Assembly: GCA_017745235.1 (NCBI GenBank)
Contig: JAGHZU010000013.1
Span: forward strand, 97,977-161,976
Length of the DNA stretch: 64,000 nt
Reading direction: 5' to 3'
Source: Caulobacter sp.
Lineage (GTDB): Bacteria; Pseudomonadota; Alphaproteobacteria; Caulobacterales; Caulobacteraceae
The position numbers and the translations under genes are program-made. Shown here in pieces: positions 62,821 through 64,000 of this stretch; position 1 is the stretch's first letter, and every line of letters begins with the position of its first letter. Under the pieces are notes generated by a model. It saw only the letters and a list, made by a program, of their open reading frames with translations. It did not search any database and was not told the origin of the DNA.

Positions 62821-63597
62821 ATGAGTATCGAGCGTATCCTGATCGCAGCCTTGCTGGGGCCGGAACTGGCGCGCTGGAAGGCCGAGGGGCGAGCCCCGGT
62901 CTACTGGTGGCGGGACGACGACGCGCGCGCGCCGTCGCCCGCGCTGGACAGGCTGCTGGAGTTGTCTCGGCGGTTCGAGGCGCCGGTGACGCTCGCCGCC
63001 GTGCCGGACATCGACCTGGGACCGCTCGCCCGTGCTTGCGAGGCTTCCGGTGGGGTAGAGCTGGCGATCCACGGCTTCAGGCATCGCAATCGCGCACCGG
63101 AGGGGCGTCCCTCCGGCGAGGTCAACGACCAGGACCACCTGACCGACATCGTCGCCGAACTGGCTACGGCCATTCGAGCGTTTCGCCGGGCCGGCGTCGA
63201 GCCACGCCTGTTCGTTCCGCCGTGGAACAACGCCCATCCGACCCTCGTGAAAGCCCTGGCCCTGCACGGACTGGAACTGTCCTGCTATGGCGGCATGCGC
63301 GAGGAAGACTCGCCTGCGCGGCTGGACGCCCATCTGGACGTCATGCGCTGGAAGCCTGTTCCGCGCTTTCGTGGCGCGCTGAAGTTCCTGCTGCGGGCGC
63401 GCCGGCAGCTAGTGGAGCGACGCCTGAAGCACCTCTGGGACGAGCCGGTGGGTCTGTTGACCCATCACCTCGACCATGACGAGCCCACCTGGCGGTTCCT
63501 GGAGGCGTTCCTGCAGGCCGCACGCCCCACTGCGCGGGCCGCGCTTGGCGAAGCCTGGCGAATGAGGCCCGCATACGCGGCGGGCGCGAAGGTCTAG
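62821..63597 (+). CDS. Polysaccharide deacetylase-like protein (NodB fold)
   Basis: A 258-aa cytoplasmic protein with carbohydrate-esterase-4-like motifs: YWWRDDDARAP (D32-D34, catalytic and metal-binding Asp), HGFRHRN (H83 and H87, metal ligands) and the late THHLDHDEPTW motif. LFVPPWNNAHP contains the CE4 Arg/Pro region. It follows the GT2 gene by 8 bp and probably modifies the same glycan or lipid-linked sugar. The stop codon lies in a CTAG shared with the convergent transporter gene. Confidence 0.82.
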   Translation: MSIERILIAALLGPELARWKAEGRAPVYWWRDDDARAPSPALDRLLELSRRFEAPVTLAAVPDIDLGPLARACEASGGVELAIHGFRHRNRAPEGRPSGEVNDQDHLTDIVAELATAIRAFRRAGVEPRLFVPPWNNAHPTLVKALALHGLELSCYGGMREEDSPARLDAHLDVMRWKPVPRFRGALKFLLRARRQLVERRLKHLWDEPVGLLTHHLDHDEPTWRFLEAFLQAARPTARAALGEAWRMRPAYAAGAKV

Positions 63598-64000
63598 GGC
63601 GAGGGCGGAACGGCCCGCACCTCCAGCCGGTCAAATCCCTTGAGGCGGTAGATCAGGTGGGAGATCAGCCAAGCCCCCACGAAGACGCCGATGATGGCGT
63701 AGCCCATAAGTCCGAAATGCTCGGCCACGGCGGCCGCTCCGTCCCAGATCCCGCCCGTCAGGCCCAACTTGTCCGACAGCAGCGACAGCGTCTGGATCGC
63801 ACCGATGATCAGGGCGATCAGCACCGAGATCAGCGTGATCGTCAGGTTGTAGTAGAGCTTGCGGATGGGCTTGACGAAGGCCCAGTCGTAAGCGCCGAGC
63901 ATCAGCACCCCGTCCGTGGTGTCGACCAGCGACATGCCGGCTGCGAACAGAGCGGGGAAGACCAGGACCGTGGCCAGGGACATGCCCTCAGAGGCGTGGG
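63594..64000 (-). CDS. Nickel/cobalt transporter, HoxN/NixA family, C-terminal part (cut by window end)
   Basis: The open frame continues beyond 64000; 135 C-terminal codons are present. LFAAGMSLVDTTDGVLMLGAYDWAF and KLYYNLTITLISVLIALIIGAIQ are characteristic of HoxN/HupN/NixA permeases; three transmembrane segments are seen. These carry Ni2+ or Co2+ across the inner membrane. The internal ATG at 63983 is not the start, since the preceding codons (HASEG) fit the family. Its vicinity to the cobalamin locus suggests, but does not prove, cobalt. Confidence 0.85.
   Translation of the reverse strand, partial: HASEGMSLATVLVFPALFAAGMSLVDTTDGVLMLGAYDWAFVKPIRKLYYNLTITLISVLIALIIGAIQTLSLLSDKLGLTGGIWDGAAAVAEHFGLMGYAIIGVFVGAWLISHLIYRLKGFDRLEVRAVPPSP

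Overview
The window is a high-GC (roughly 68-70%) alphaproteobacterial chromosome segment, almost certainly from the genus Caulobacter or a very close relative. The evidence is the bactofilin BacA/M23 peptidase pair, the DgcB-like cyclase, promoters of the TTGaCGS-N10-14-GCTANAWC type, abundant TonB-dependent receptors and the maltodextrin locus of the MalA type. Nothing looks like a phage, plasmid or insertion sequence. I see no rRNA, tRNA or CRISPR array.

1-12.7 kb, envelope and housekeeping: 5' end of rne (minus) behind a long leader; amiC-like amidase and PBP1A; prfB with a programmed +1 frameshift; bacA and an overlapping M23 peptidase; a Bcp peroxiredoxin; tyrS; anmK; a 670-bp non-coding block full of palindromes; a type II NADH dehydrogenase.

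12.7-31.9 kb: a VOC protein and an alpha/beta hydrolase, then one tightly coupled SUF iron-sulfur operon (rrf2/iscR-like regulator, NifS-like desulfurase, sufB, an unknown 83-aa gene, sufC, sufD, sufS, sufT-like, sufA-like, an unknown Cys-rich 66-aa gene). After it come a TetR-acyltransferase-membrane protein operon, a GT9 glycosyltransferase with DUF6165, a DJ-1/PfpI protein, an enoyl-CoA hydratase, a DgcB-like diguanylate cyclase, an aldehyde dehydrogenase, an RhlE-type helicase and a YcaQ-type DNA glycosylase.

32.0-44.7 kb, maltodextrin/starch utilisation: outer-membrane receptor MalA, alpha-amylase, alpha-glucosidase, a DUF899 protein, a LacI repressor, an MFS sugar transporter and a GH15 glucoamylase. 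The three divergent or leader regions carry related TTTG/CAAA palindromes, one of which covers the -10 of the amylase promoter. The inferred route is hydrolysis at the surface or periplasm, uptake through MalA, and inner-membrane import, all under one LacI regulator.

44.8-54.4 kb, cobalamin: a cobalamin riboswitch (minus strand) precedes btuB-cobC-btuF-btuC-btuD-cobD-cobT-cobS and a tyrosine-phosphatase-like gene, all translationally coupled. cobU diverges. The set suits corrinoid salvage and nucleotide-loop assembly rather than de novo synthesis. The last partial gene of the window (Ni/Co transporter) is also metal-related.

54.5-64.0 kb: a TauD-like dioxygenase; modB without modA/modC, divergent from modE with a ModE-like operator; a Fur-box-like pair between an unknown four-cysteine protein and a FecI-FecR-TonB receptor (STN) signalling system; a GT2 glycosyltransferase and a polysaccharide-deacetylase-like protein; and the 3' part of a HoxN/NixA-type transporter cut by the window edge.
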